From the NCBI RefSeq assembly GCF_006636215.1, contig NZ_VIFM01000004.1, positions 1 to 64,000 on the forward strand: DNA of 64,000 nt, written 5' to 3'. The position numbers and the translations under genes were made by a program. A model generated the notes under the pieces. The model saw nothing but the letters and a program-made list of their open reading frames with translations. It made no database searches and was not told the DNA's origin. Shown piece by piece: positions 15,862 through 23,624 of the stretch; the first letter of the stretch is position 1; the number at the start of each line of letters is the position of its first letter. Source of the DNA: Myxococcus llanfairpwllgwyngyllgogerychwyrndrobwllllantysiliogogogochensis. GTDB taxonomy: Bacteria; Myxococcota; Myxococcia; Myxococcales; Myxococcaceae.

Positions 15862-16890
15862 TCAGAGTTCCATCCGGGTGGTGAAGCCCGTGCGGGCATT
15901 CAGGGTGTGACGCACCGAGCGGACGCGAAGAACCTTCCCGGACAGCAGGGCCTCCACGGGATGGCCCTCCGGGATGTCGTCCACCTTGATCAAGTCTCCA
16001 GGCTTCACGGCGGGCGCTCCCAGCACCTCGATGAAGCCGTGCAGCGGACGGGCGGCCAGCGCGCCCACGCGGGCCTTGGCCTGATCGGACGCGTCGGCGC
16101 CCGCGCGGACCGAGCCGTCCTTCACTTCGCGCGAGCTCTTTCCCGTGGAACCCGCCTGCACCTTGCCGCTGGTGCCCAGCGCGGCCTTGCCGTGGACGGA
16201 GGCCAGGTCATCCACCAGCCAGTGCGCCTTCTTCTCGCCCTGGGAGCTGGCCGCGCCTTCGCCCCAGACCTCGAAGCCGTCGATGGCGGGGAGCGGCTTG
16301 CCCAGCTGCGTGCGCAGCACCTGGGCGTCGTAGGCGAACGTGTGGTCCGCGCCGCCCTGCTTCGGCGCCGTGAAGTACACCTTCCCCTCGCCGTCGGTGA
16401 AGACGTCGAAGCCGCACTGCTCTCCGAGCTGGAGGATGTGCCGCAGGGCGCGAGGCCCGCGGTGCAGCACGTAGCTGGGGAATGTCGGGCCGTCGTCGAT
16501 GGTGCCCGGCGTGCCGCCCGCCTTCTTCACCAGCTCACGGACGATGGAGCCCGCGGACATCTGCTCGTAGGCGCCCGACACGTCGAGCCGCGCGAGCTTC
16601 GCCAGGGCATCTCCGCCGATGACGATGGACGTGTCCGGCGCGGCGCGGGCTTCCAGCACCAGGCCGGTGAAGACGGTGACCGCGCCATCGCCGCCATCCA
16701 GGGCGATGGTGGTGGTTTCTCCGGGAGGCGGGAGCGCCGCGTCGGAGGGAACGAGCTCCACGGTGCACCGGCCGCCCGCGCCGTCCATGGTCAGCTCGCT
16801 GGTGATGGAGCGGATGAAGGCCTGTCCCTGGCGGGCCTTGTTGGAAGCCCGGAGGGAGCCAATCGTCACGGAGTATCCGATGCCGGCCAT
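15862..16890 (-). CDS. gpD-like baseplate hub protein
   Basis: A 342-residue homologue of phage late control protein D / gp27, the trimeric hub on which the spike stands and from which the tube grows. Marks are FTGLVLEARAA, GGDALAKLARLDVSGAYEQM, SIVRELVKKAG, then the HILQLGEQCGFDVFTD segment and the C-terminal KPGDLIKVDDIPEG with VRSVRHTLNARTGFTT. Length is typical of gpD. The start at 16890 follows GGAGGT. It sits directly upstream of the DNA-circulation-like gene. Confidence 0.87.
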   Translation of the reverse strand: MAGIGYSVTIGSLRASNKARQGQAFIRSITSELTMDGAGGRCTVELVPSDAALPPPGETTTIALDGGDGAVTVFTGLVLEARAAPDTSIVIGGDALAKLARLDVSGAYEQMSAGSIVRELVKKAGGTPGTIDDGPTFPSYVLHRGPRALRHILQLGEQCGFDVFTDGEGKVYFTAPKQGGADHTFAYDAQVLRTQLGKPLPAIDGFEVWGEGAASSQGEKKAHWLVDDLASVHGKAALGTSGKVQAGSTGKSSREVKDGSVRAGADASDQAKARVGALAARPLHGFIEVLGAPAVKPGDLIKVDDIPEGHPVEALLSGKVLRVRSVRHTLNARTGFTTRMEL

Positions 16891-16894
16891 GGGC

Positions 16895-18469
16895 TCAGAC
16901 CTCCAGTCCGTGACGGCGTGCCGTCTCGCGAAGGATGTCCACCAGCGCGTCTTCCAGCGTGCGCCGGTCCATGCCCGCCGTCGCCGTCTCCGCGCCCATC
17001 TGCACGTTCACGTTGAACGTGTTGCGAACCGCCGCGTTCGCACCGGAGTCCACGGCGGGAGTCGAGGCGGGACGCGAGGAGCGCTCGACGGTGAGGGCCT
17101 CGTGGGTGACTTGCTGGGCTCGCTCCAGGACGGGCGTCAGACCCTGGCTCACCTGGCGCACGACCTGGGATGTGGCCAGCGCGGCCGGTGGCACCGCGCG
17201 CTCCGGCTCGGGTGACGACGGAGGAGCCACGGGCTCGGCTTCCATGGGCGGAAGGAAGGTGAGGCGGGACCTGGGGCGTGAGACGGCGGGCGCGGCGGGA
17301 CGCACCACGGGCGTGGACTGCGCGACTGACCCTGGCGCCCGGAACGCGGCGGGAGTCGATGACAGCACGCGCATGACGGGCGTCGCGGACGGGAGGCTCG
17401 TGTGAGCCTCGACGGGTGCGGAGGGGGGACGCGGGGTGACCCCGGCCGGAGTGCTCGCCTCGTAGCGAGGTGCGTCCGCTGTCACTTCGCGAGCCGCGGG
17501 CGGCACGTTCGAGGAAGCGTCTTCGCCGCGTGCGGGCAGGGGACTGGCGCGCTGGAGCGTGGGGACGCTCTCGCTCGCCGAGGTCTCGGAGGGGAGCGGC
17601 ATCGGTCGCATGAGTCGCACGACCTGTCGCTTGGGCGACCGGGGCTCGGTGGCCTTGATGGAGACGCGGAGTCCCTCGGACGAATCGCTGCTCGTGGCGA
17701 GCGACTCCGGAGGGGCACTCAGGGGGGACGCGCTGGCTGTTGATTCGACGCCATCGCTCGGAGTCCGAGCCGCGACAGGCGCTTCGTCCGTGCGCCTGTC
17801 CCCCATGCCCGAGTGCTTCGACGGACCCGCCGAGAACTCCGAGGGCAACGAAGTCGATGCGCCCGCGTGGAGGGTGGTGCCGTCGAACTGCATCGGGTGG
17901 CTCGCACCGGAGTTCACCGCGTGCGTGTCGTCGCCTGGAGCCATCTCGGAGACTCGCGCGTCGCTCGCGAGGGGAATGCCGGCGCGCTTCCCGGACGAAG
18001 GCAGGTCGTGCGCCGAAGAGGAGGAATGCCCCTCATCGGACGTGGGCGCACGACTCACGGACCTCGAGACCTCGGAAGCGGAGACCGGCGTCACCGCGGG
18101 CCGCGAGGGCGCGACGGACCGGGGAGCGATAGGGGCCGCAGGGACGCTGACGGGCTCAGGTCGAGCGACGAGGGGCCCGGAGGGTCGCTGTCCATGAGGA
18201 CCCGGAGCTGCATCCACCTCGCCGCTGGAGCGTGAAGGCGAGAGGAGACCGGTGGGCCGAGCCGTCGCCGGTGCCTCCACTCTGGGACGCACGGTGGTCG
18301 CATCGCTGCCCGAGGTCGGCGCTGACGCCTCGTCAGGTGAAGGCTCGCCATGCTCCGAAGCATGGGGAGCAAGCTTGACGCCGAGCTGTCGGGCGACACC
18401 TTCGAGTGCTCGAAACGCCGGGCGGGCCAGTCGCGCGGTGAGCTCGGTGGTGGTGAACGTCGTGCGCAT
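16895..18469 (-). CDS. Ser/Pro/Ala-rich protein in the tape-measure position
   Basis: A 524-residue protein; the ATG at 18469 overlaps the previous stop (TGATG) and follows GGAGGAC. Only the ends look folded: an N-terminal helix (FTTTELTARLARPAFRAL) and a C-terminal block (RNTFNVNVQMGAETATAG, then MDRRTLEDALVDIL and ARRHGLEV). The roughly 400 residues between are low-complexity Ser, Pro, Ala and Thr, with no coiled coil and no membrane segment. It lies between the chaperone-like and hub genes, where contractile phages keep the tape-measure gene. A length-setting role is inferred from this position only. Confidence 0.7.
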   Translation of the reverse strand: MRTTFTTTELTARLARPAFRALEGVARQLGVKLAPHASEHGEPSPDEASAPTSGSDATTVRPRVEAPATARPTGLLSPSRSSGEVDAAPGPHGQRPSGPLVARPEPVSVPAAPIAPRSVAPSRPAVTPVSASEVSRSVSRAPTSDEGHSSSSAHDLPSSGKRAGIPLASDARVSEMAPGDDTHAVNSGASHPMQFDGTTLHAGASTSLPSEFSAGPSKHSGMGDRRTDEAPVAARTPSDGVESTASASPLSAPPESLATSSDSSEGLRVSIKATEPRSPKRQVVRLMRPMPLPSETSASESVPTLQRASPLPARGEDASSNVPPAAREVTADAPRYEASTPAGVTPRPPSAPVEAHTSLPSATPVMRVLSSTPAAFRAPGSVAQSTPVVRPAAPAVSRPRSRLTFLPPMEAEPVAPPSSPEPERAVPPAALATSQVVRQVSQGLTPVLERAQQVTHEALTVERSSRPASTPAVDSGANAAVRNTFNVNVQMGAETATAGMDRRTLEDALVDILRETARRHGLEV

Positions 18470-19329
18470 CAGTCGTCCTCCACCTGAATGACCACCGCGT
18501 CGGGAAAGTCGGAGAGTCTCCTCGGCCGCGAAGTCGGGGCCGGGGCCGGAGCACCAGGCTCCGTGAGCTGCAACATCGCGAGCAGTCGGTCCACCTCGGC
18601 GGCGGGGGTTGCCCAGACCTGGGAAGGTGTCCACCCCAGGGCACGACAGAGCTTCAACGTCACTTCCGCGAGGACCCGGGCTTGTTTGCCCGAGGCACGC
18701 ATCGTGCGGTCTTCATCGCGCTCGTCCCCCGCGTTGAGCGCGACCACGGCGTCCAGCAGCGCGGCGGTGCTGGCCCCATCCAGCGTCTCCAGGGGCGCCG
18801 TGGGAAAGTGCTCCACGACGGAACTGGAGAGCATCGAGCGCAGGTAGCGCTCCAGGCTGAGTTCCCTCGAGCCATCGGGCTGCGACGTCAGGCTCTCCTC
18901 GAGCGCCCGGGAGCGCTCGGAGAACGTCCAGGGCCGCAGTCGGGCACGCACCGCACCCGCCTGCACCCAGCCCGGTGGAAGCGTCCCGGGCGAAGGCTCC
19001 TGTGCCCCGCCCGAGGCCCACCACAACGCGAGGGGCGCCAGCTCCGCGTGGAGGGACTCCGGCACCCCTGAGTTCCGCAGCACGTCGGCGGCGAAACCGT
19101 CGGCGTCGAAGGCCAGTCCCGGGCCATCGAGCCGCGCATGAAGGTCGAGCGCCCGCAGGTGCGCCTCGAAGCTCCACGGATGGAGCGCGAGACGTTCGCC
19201 AGTGGAGCACTCCACCTCCAGGGCCCCGGAGTTGACTCCGGGGTGGAGGTGGAAGGTCCGGCCGTCGATCTCCAGGGAGATCGGCGCCGCACCGGACTCC
19301 ATGCGTGAGCTGGCGGGCGACTCCCTCAC
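18469..19329 (-). CDS. Tail assembly chaperone-like protein
   Basis: A 286-residue soluble protein starting at GTG 19329, three bases after the tube stop with AGGA before it. It has an N-terminal beta-rich domain (ISLEIDGRTFHLHPGV) and helical remainder. Near the C-terminus is ALGWTPSQVWATPAAEVDRL, which resembles the short motif of phage tail assembly chaperones, encoded between tube and tape measure. The location is exactly that slot. Family is inferred rather than matched. Confidence 0.6.
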   Translation of the reverse strand: MRESPASSRMESGAAPISLEIDGRTFHLHPGVNSGALEVECSTGERLALHPWSFEAHLRALDLHARLDGPGLAFDADGFAADVLRNSGVPESLHAELAPLALWWASGGAQEPSPGTLPPGWVQAGAVRARLRPWTFSERSRALEESLTSQPDGSRELSLERYLRSMLSSSVVEHFPTAPLETLDGASTAALLDAVVALNAGDERDEDRTMRASGKQARVLAEVTLKLCRALGWTPSQVWATPAAEVDRLLAMLQLTEPGAPAPAPTSRPRRLSDFPDAVVIQVEDD

Positions 19330-19332
19330 GGA

Positions 19333-19722
19333 CTATTCCTCGCGGATGCGGGTCGCCGTGAAGGCGTACGTCGTGGCGGCGCTGCCGTGCGCGTCCATCT
19401 GGAAGGACTTGCCCTCGACGAAGCAGTCGTCGAAGGACAGGGTGCGCGTGTCGTCCGTGCCCTCGGTGCGCTTGAGGTTCGCCACGAGTTGGAACTTGCC
19501 GCGCTCGGAGAGCAGGGTGTCCAGCTTCACGGCCGCGGAGCGGATGACCAGCTCACCGATGACGGTGCGCAGGCCGAAGATGACGTCGACGCGCTCGTTG
19601 GACCCGATGGCGCGGATGTCCTCGCGCTCGGTGACCACTCGGAATGCGATGGATTGGAGGCCGTCCACGGCCTCTCCGTCGACGAGGATGCTGCTACGGT
19701 TGGCTGAGAATACCGTTGGCAT
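19333..19722 (-). CDS. Tail tube-like protein
   Basis: A 129-residue beta-rich protein starting at the ATG at 19722 after AAGGAAC. The layout (SSILVDGEAVDGLQSIAFRV at the start, a central sheet, and a C-terminal GSAATTYAFTATRI strand) matches small inner-tube proteins of contractile tails such as the XkdM group, which polymerise as rings inside the sheath. It lies right after the sheath gene, the universal order in such systems. Confidence 0.75.
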   Translation of the reverse strand: MPTVFSANRSSILVDGEAVDGLQSIAFRVVTEREDIRAIGSNERVDVIFGLRTVIGELVIRSAAVKLDTLLSERGKFQLVANLKRTEGTDDTRTLSFDDCFVEGKSFQMDAHGSAATTYAFTATRIREE

Positions 19723-19737
19723 CGGTGCGTTCCTTCA

Positions 19738-21108
19738 TCAGACCTGGACCGTGATGGTCGCGTAGATGTAGTCGATGGCGCGGACGGGTCTGACGGCCAT
19801 GTTGACCCTGACGATTCCGAGCGCGAAGTCCGCCTGCGAGGAATAGACCTCCACCTTGAAGGCGGGATCCTTCCCGTCGGTGGAGGGGACGATGGCGCCG
19901 TCCTTCTGCATCTGCACCAGCGCCTCCACCAGCTTCTGCTTCAGGGCGCTGCGCCCGTCGGCGTTGTTGAGCAATCCGATGAACAGGTCGCCCACCATCT
20001 TCAGCGTGCGCACCGCGCGGTCCGCCACGCGGCGGACGTTGATCTGATCTCCGTCCGTCGTCAGGCCACGCACGACGATGGTGCCCCGACCGCGCTCGGT
20101 GACGACGGGGACGACGAAGGCACGCAACAGCGCCTTCTGGTCCTCCACACCCACCAGCAGCTCGTTCAGTCCGGAGACGCGCTTGAACGTGGGGGACTGG
20201 TGCGGCGCCAGGCTCCCCACCATGCCGGCGACCGCGCCCACCGTGCCGTGAGGCGCGACGAGCACGAACCGGTCGCTGACCAGGTTGGCGGCGAGCTGCG
20301 TGTTCTCCGCCATCGTCCCGGCGGGAGGAACCTGTCCGAAGCCGAGGCGGCCCTTGCTCTCGCTGCTCAGCGTGTTGCAGTGGCTGATGACGTCGCCGTA
20401 GATGCGCGTCAGCTTGGTCCGGTCGGAGAAGTCCTGCACCGCGGCCAGCACCAGGTCCACGTCCGGCTGGTCCTTCAGTCGGCCCAGCGCCGTGGCGTAG
20501 TCGTCCGGCGTGGCGTCCTTGCCCGTGGCCAGCGTGTACGTGCCCGCGGTGGGCCAGCCCACGCCCTTCGTCGTGTCGATGCGGATGAACGACGAGGTGT
20601 CCAGCGACGAGGTCAGCGACGCGGAGTTGACGTTGCGCAGCACCTCCACCGAGCCGCTGGAGGGGTGGGTGACCTCCAGGTCGAACGACACCGACAGGTC
20701 GATGTTGTCACGGTAGGTGACCTTCAGCGTGATTCCGTTGGCCCACAGGCCTGGGACTCTCGCGATGAAGGTGGCGCCAAACTTATCGCCGACGTGTCCC
20801 GGCGGATATTTGCTGTTGTCGGCCGCGACGGCGATCGTCGCGGCGGTGCCCGCGGTGGCGGGCAGGGGGGAAATCACCAGCTCGGAGACGCCATTGTCCA
20901 GCGCCTGGCGCGCCTCCGGGAGGCTGTAGGCGCTCGCGCGTCCGGCCACCTCCAGGAAGCGAGACCAGCTGCTGGCTCGGACGACCTTGCCGTTGGCTGA
21001 CTCCAAGAAGCCTGTGATTCCAAGAACCCCAGACGGTGCAAGCTGTTGGGGCAACACTTCCTTGACGACCGTGACCTGGACACCAGGAATGATGAGACCT
21101 GTGGCCAT
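19738..21108 (-). CDS. Contractile tail sheath protein
   Basis: A 456-residue phage tail sheath homologue. The ATG at 21108 (GGGGAGC before it) begins MATGLIIPGVQVTVVKEV, the usual sheath N-terminal strand, followed by GVLGITGFLESANGKVV. The middle has a sheath core (VISPLPATAGTAATIAV, DLVLAAVQDFSDRTKL, RFVLVAPHGTVGAVAGM) and the C-terminus shows ERGRGTIVVRGLTTDGDQIN, VADRAVRTLKMVGDLFIG and a final beta strand (YIYATITVQV), the part that handshakes between subunits. The length fits R-type pyocin and Mu-like sheaths. Only one sheath gene is present. Confidence 0.92.
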   Translation of the reverse strand: MATGLIIPGVQVTVVKEVLPQQLAPSGVLGITGFLESANGKVVRASSWSRFLEVAGRASAYSLPEARQALDNGVSELVISPLPATAGTAATIAVAADNSKYPPGHVGDKFGATFIARVPGLWANGITLKVTYRDNIDLSVSFDLEVTHPSSGSVEVLRNVNSASLTSSLDTSSFIRIDTTKGVGWPTAGTYTLATGKDATPDDYATALGRLKDQPDVDLVLAAVQDFSDRTKLTRIYGDVISHCNTLSSESKGRLGFGQVPPAGTMAENTQLAANLVSDRFVLVAPHGTVGAVAGMVGSLAPHQSPTFKRVSGLNELLVGVEDQKALLRAFVVPVVTERGRGTIVVRGLTTDGDQINVRRVADRAVRTLKMVGDLFIGLLNNADGRSALKQKLVEALVQMQKDGAIVPSTDGKDPAFKVEVYSSQADFALGIVRVNMAVRPVRAIDYIYATITVQV

Positions 21109-21335
21109 ACGCTCCCCGACCCTCGCCAGCGAGGGGGTGGAAATCCCTGCTCCGGGTGCAGGTTCCCTGGACCGCGTGCCTGGGCTTGCGCCCACCCCTG
21201 ATGGGGGACGGTCCTATTCATAGACACTGATTTGAGAAAAGCGTGCGCAGGGCCGTGACGACACGCTGGAATTCCTGGCGGCGAGCCATGACGCCCGCGA
21301 CACACCAGGAGATGCGACAGACGACAGGGGTTGAA

Positions 21336-21842
21336 TCAGGGATTGGTGGCGGGAATCTGCACACCCGTCTTGCGCAGCGCGGCGATGGTGGTGGCCGCCA
21401 GCGTGGAGAGCTCGCCGATGATGGCCTTGCCCACGTTGAGCAGCAGGTCGACGATGGCGACGATGTGCTCGACACCCGCGCCCACGAAGTCGACGATGAT
21501 GTTCAGGAAGCGCTGTCCCGTCAGCGCCAGGTTCCGCGCGGAGTCAGGCAGCAGGTCCAGCGTGGAGTTCACCAGGTCTCGGCCCGCTTCCAGCACGTCC
21601 TTGATGGACGTGACGACCTGCGGATCCATCAGCGGCTTGATGAGACCTTCGACTTGTTTGAGCACCGAGCTCAGTACATTGCGTACCGGCGTCCAGATGA
21701 CGGAAATCTTGTCGGTGATGCTCTTGAATCCCGTACCGCTCACGGCCAGATACAGTTTGTACAGCGCCTGTTCGACCTGGATGGCGATGTTGTCCACTGT
21801 AGCCAAAGCGTCGGAAACGTTCGCCGCTGCGTCTGCTGCCAT
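21336..21842 (-). CDS. Helical protein, first gene of the tail cluster
   Basis: A 168-residue, largely helical protein (MAADAAANVSDALATVDN start; hydrophobic FLNIIVDFVGAGVEHIVAIVD). The ATG at 21842 follows GAGGGGGA. It is separated from the sheath by about 230 bases, so it may be expressed partly on its own. No family is recognised. The amphipathic and hydrophobic helices recall the 184-residue protein at 14425. It could be a regulator-independent structural part, a tube plug or a membrane-active cargo; none is proven. Confidence 0.6.
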   Translation of the reverse strand: MAADAAANVSDALATVDNIAIQVEQALYKLYLAVSGTGFKSITDKISVIWTPVRNVLSSVLKQVEGLIKPLMDPQVVTSIKDVLEAGRDLVNSTLDLLPDSARNLALTGQRFLNIIVDFVGAGVEHIVAIVDLLLNVGKAIIGELSTLAATTIAALRKTGVQIPATNP

Positions 21843-21869
21843 GGATATGTCCCCCTCAAGTGAAAATGA

Positions 21870-21930
21870 GTGCGCTCATGCGAAACATGAACGCATGCGC
21901 ACAGTATGTTAGCGAACACTCCGGTTTCAA
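21870..21930 (-). promoter_or_regulatory. Promoter and operator-like dyad of the tail cluster
   Basis: On the minus strand a -35 TTGAAA (21930-21925) and a -10 CATACT (21908-21903) are 16 bases apart. Directly downstream lies an imperfect inverted repeat, GTGCGCATGCG (21902-21892) and CGCATGAGCGCAC (21882-21870), with a 2-base bulge. The dyad spans the expected transcription start, a classic repressor site. The half-site GTGCGCA recurs at 21243-21249 on the opposite strand, upstream of the sheath gene. Confidence 0.5.
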
Positions 21931-22021
21931 GGGTTTATCAGGTAGGGCACGAAACAACGGTTCGGCCCTACCATTTCCGGGTTGTCATTGCTGACCCTGG
22001 CTCAAGGTGACGCAGGGGGTC

Positions 22022-22066
22022 GAGGGGCGCGGGGTGGATGAAGGGGAAGGTGACCCCGCGCCCCTC
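22022..22066. terminator. 14-bp perfect inverted repeat after the DUF1501 gene
   Basis: Arms GAGGGGCGCGGGGT and ACCCCGCGCCCCTC pair perfectly around a 17-base loop, just past the DUF1501 stop on the minus strand. There is no T-tract, so it would be a Rho-aided or RNA-stabilising hairpin. Confidence 0.5.
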
Positions 22067-22079
22067 TGAAAATCGTCGC

Positions 22080-23621
22080 TCAGGGGTCCGGCAGGAGGAA
22101 CGGAATCCGGTAGGCGCGCGCGGCGGCGGGGAAGCCCCCGGAGGTTGCGGCGGCGACGTAGTCGGTGAGATTGGGGAAGGCATGGTCGCGATCAGCGACG
22201 CCGCCCAGCCCCAGCCACGACGCCAGGGTAAAGCCGTATTGGTCCACGGAGAGTGAAGGCAACCAGCGGCCCTTGGCGTCGACGGAGTCCAGGTTGTTCA
22301 CGGCGCCGGCGGACAGGTCCAGGTTGGGGAAGGTGCCGTGGAGGCGGCGGCCCTGCACCCGGTCTCCCAGGACGATGGCGTGGCTGCCCCAGCCGTGGTC
22401 GGAGCCCTTGTCTGAGTTCTCAGCCAGGGTCCGGCCAAAGTCGCTCATGGTGAAGAGCGTGGACTGGGGAGGATTCACGCCGAAGACGCCCTCGGTCTTC
22501 AGGCGGGTCATCGCCTTCTGGAAGGCGTCCAGCGCGAAGTCGACCTGGAGGAGCAGCGCGGTCTGCGTGGCGTCCTGGCCCACGTGGGTGTCGAAGCCGC
22601 CGAGCCCCACGGAGAACATCTGTCGGCGCACGCCCAGCCCTCCGCTCGTGGACGGCACGGCGCCGGCGACCAGGTCGCGTATCACCTGGTAGAGCTGCGT
22701 GTGCAGCGTCCAGCCCGTCGTGCCTTGCGGCGGGGTGAAGTAGCCGTCGATGTCGAGCCGCGCGTCGTCGGTCAGCGCATCCCACGCGGCGGCGCGCGCG
22801 GTGGCTCGCGCGGAGGCGAAGGTCTGCGCGGTGGTGAAGACACCGCCGTAAGAGGCCTCCAGCGTGACGCCCCGGTCCAGGGCCACGATGTCCGCGAGCG
22901 CCTCCGAGCGCAGGGTGTTGAAGTCCGCGTCGGACGTCCCCTTCATCTCGAGCACGCCCGAAGAGGACACCATCATCGGCTGTCGCTCGGCGCCTCCGGA
23001 GTACAGGGCCTTGCCGCCGAAGGAGGTCACCTCCGGATAGTCACCGGGGTTGTGCGTGTGGAGGCGGTCGGCGGTGCGTCCGCCCCAGCCGGTGGCCTTG
23101 CCTTCGAGCGCTGGGGGCAGGTCCACGGTGGAGGGGTTGGAGATGCCGCTGGCCCAGGCGTCCTGTTGGTCGCTGTGCGAGAAGAGGTTGTCGGGACGGG
23201 GCACGTCGCCCAGCTCGTAGTTGACCTTGCGCATGGGAAGGGTGAGCGGCCCCACGTTGCAGACGAAGGCCGCGCGCTCCTGCTCGAACAGCGCCTGGAG
23301 CTTCTCCAGCGAGGGATGGAGCCCATAGGCGCCCGGCGCCAGTCCCACGGGGTTGATGGGGCGCAGGTCGTTCAAGGGGATGCCGAGCGTGGAGCGCGCG
23401 TCGAGATATTGCGCGTGGATGCCGGCGTCCCGGGGAACGAGGACGTTGTTGGTGTCATTGCCACCCAGCAGAAAGACACACACCGTCGCGCGGTAGCCGG
23501 CGTAACCGGACAGCGTCGCGGCGGCGGCGTTCCCGAGCCAACCGGGCATGGGGGAGGAGACCGCCAGATATCCCAGGCCCAGCGAGGTGCCACGGAGGAA
23601 TTGTCGTCGTGAGAAGCTCAT
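22080..23621 (-). CDS. Tat-exported DUF1501 protein
   Basis: A 513-residue protein with a twin-arginine signal (MSFSRRQFLRGTSLGLG, then a hydrophobic stretch ending in NAAAA), so it is exported folded. The body matches the DUF1501 family, related to sulfatase/alkaline-phosphatase-like hydrolases: FLLGGNDTNNVLVP near the start, a VGLGGFDTHVGQD block, the MSDFGRTLAENSDKGSDHGW segment that in the family carries likely metal ligands, and SHAIVLGD after it. It begins three bases after the DUF1800 gene stops, so the two are one operon, as often seen. The substrate is unknown. Confidence 0.88.
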   Translation of the reverse strand: MSFSRRQFLRGTSLGLGYLAVSSPMPGWLGNAAAATLSGYAGYRATVCVFLLGGNDTNNVLVPRDAGIHAQYLDARSTLGIPLNDLRPINPVGLAPGAYGLHPSLEKLQALFEQERAAFVCNVGPLTLPMRKVNYELGDVPRPDNLFSHSDQQDAWASGISNPSTVDLPPALEGKATGWGGRTADRLHTHNPGDYPEVTSFGGKALYSGGAERQPMMVSSSGVLEMKGTSDADFNTLRSEALADIVALDRGVTLEASYGGVFTTAQTFASARATARAAAWDALTDDARLDIDGYFTPPQGTTGWTLHTQLYQVIRDLVAGAVPSTSGGLGVRRQMFSVGLGGFDTHVGQDATQTALLLQVDFALDAFQKAMTRLKTEGVFGVNPPQSTLFTMSDFGRTLAENSDKGSDHGWGSHAIVLGDRVQGRRLHGTFPNLDLSAGAVNNLDSVDAKGRWLPSLSVDQYGFTLASWLGLGGVADRDHAFPNLTDYVAAATSGGFPAAARAYRIPFLLPDP

Positions 23622-23624
23622 GGG

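Noticed and set aside
4757-21842. Complete prophage or canonical eCIS
   Set aside because: No capsid, terminase, portal, integrase or lysis genes are visible, and no AAA+ ATPase as in eCIS.
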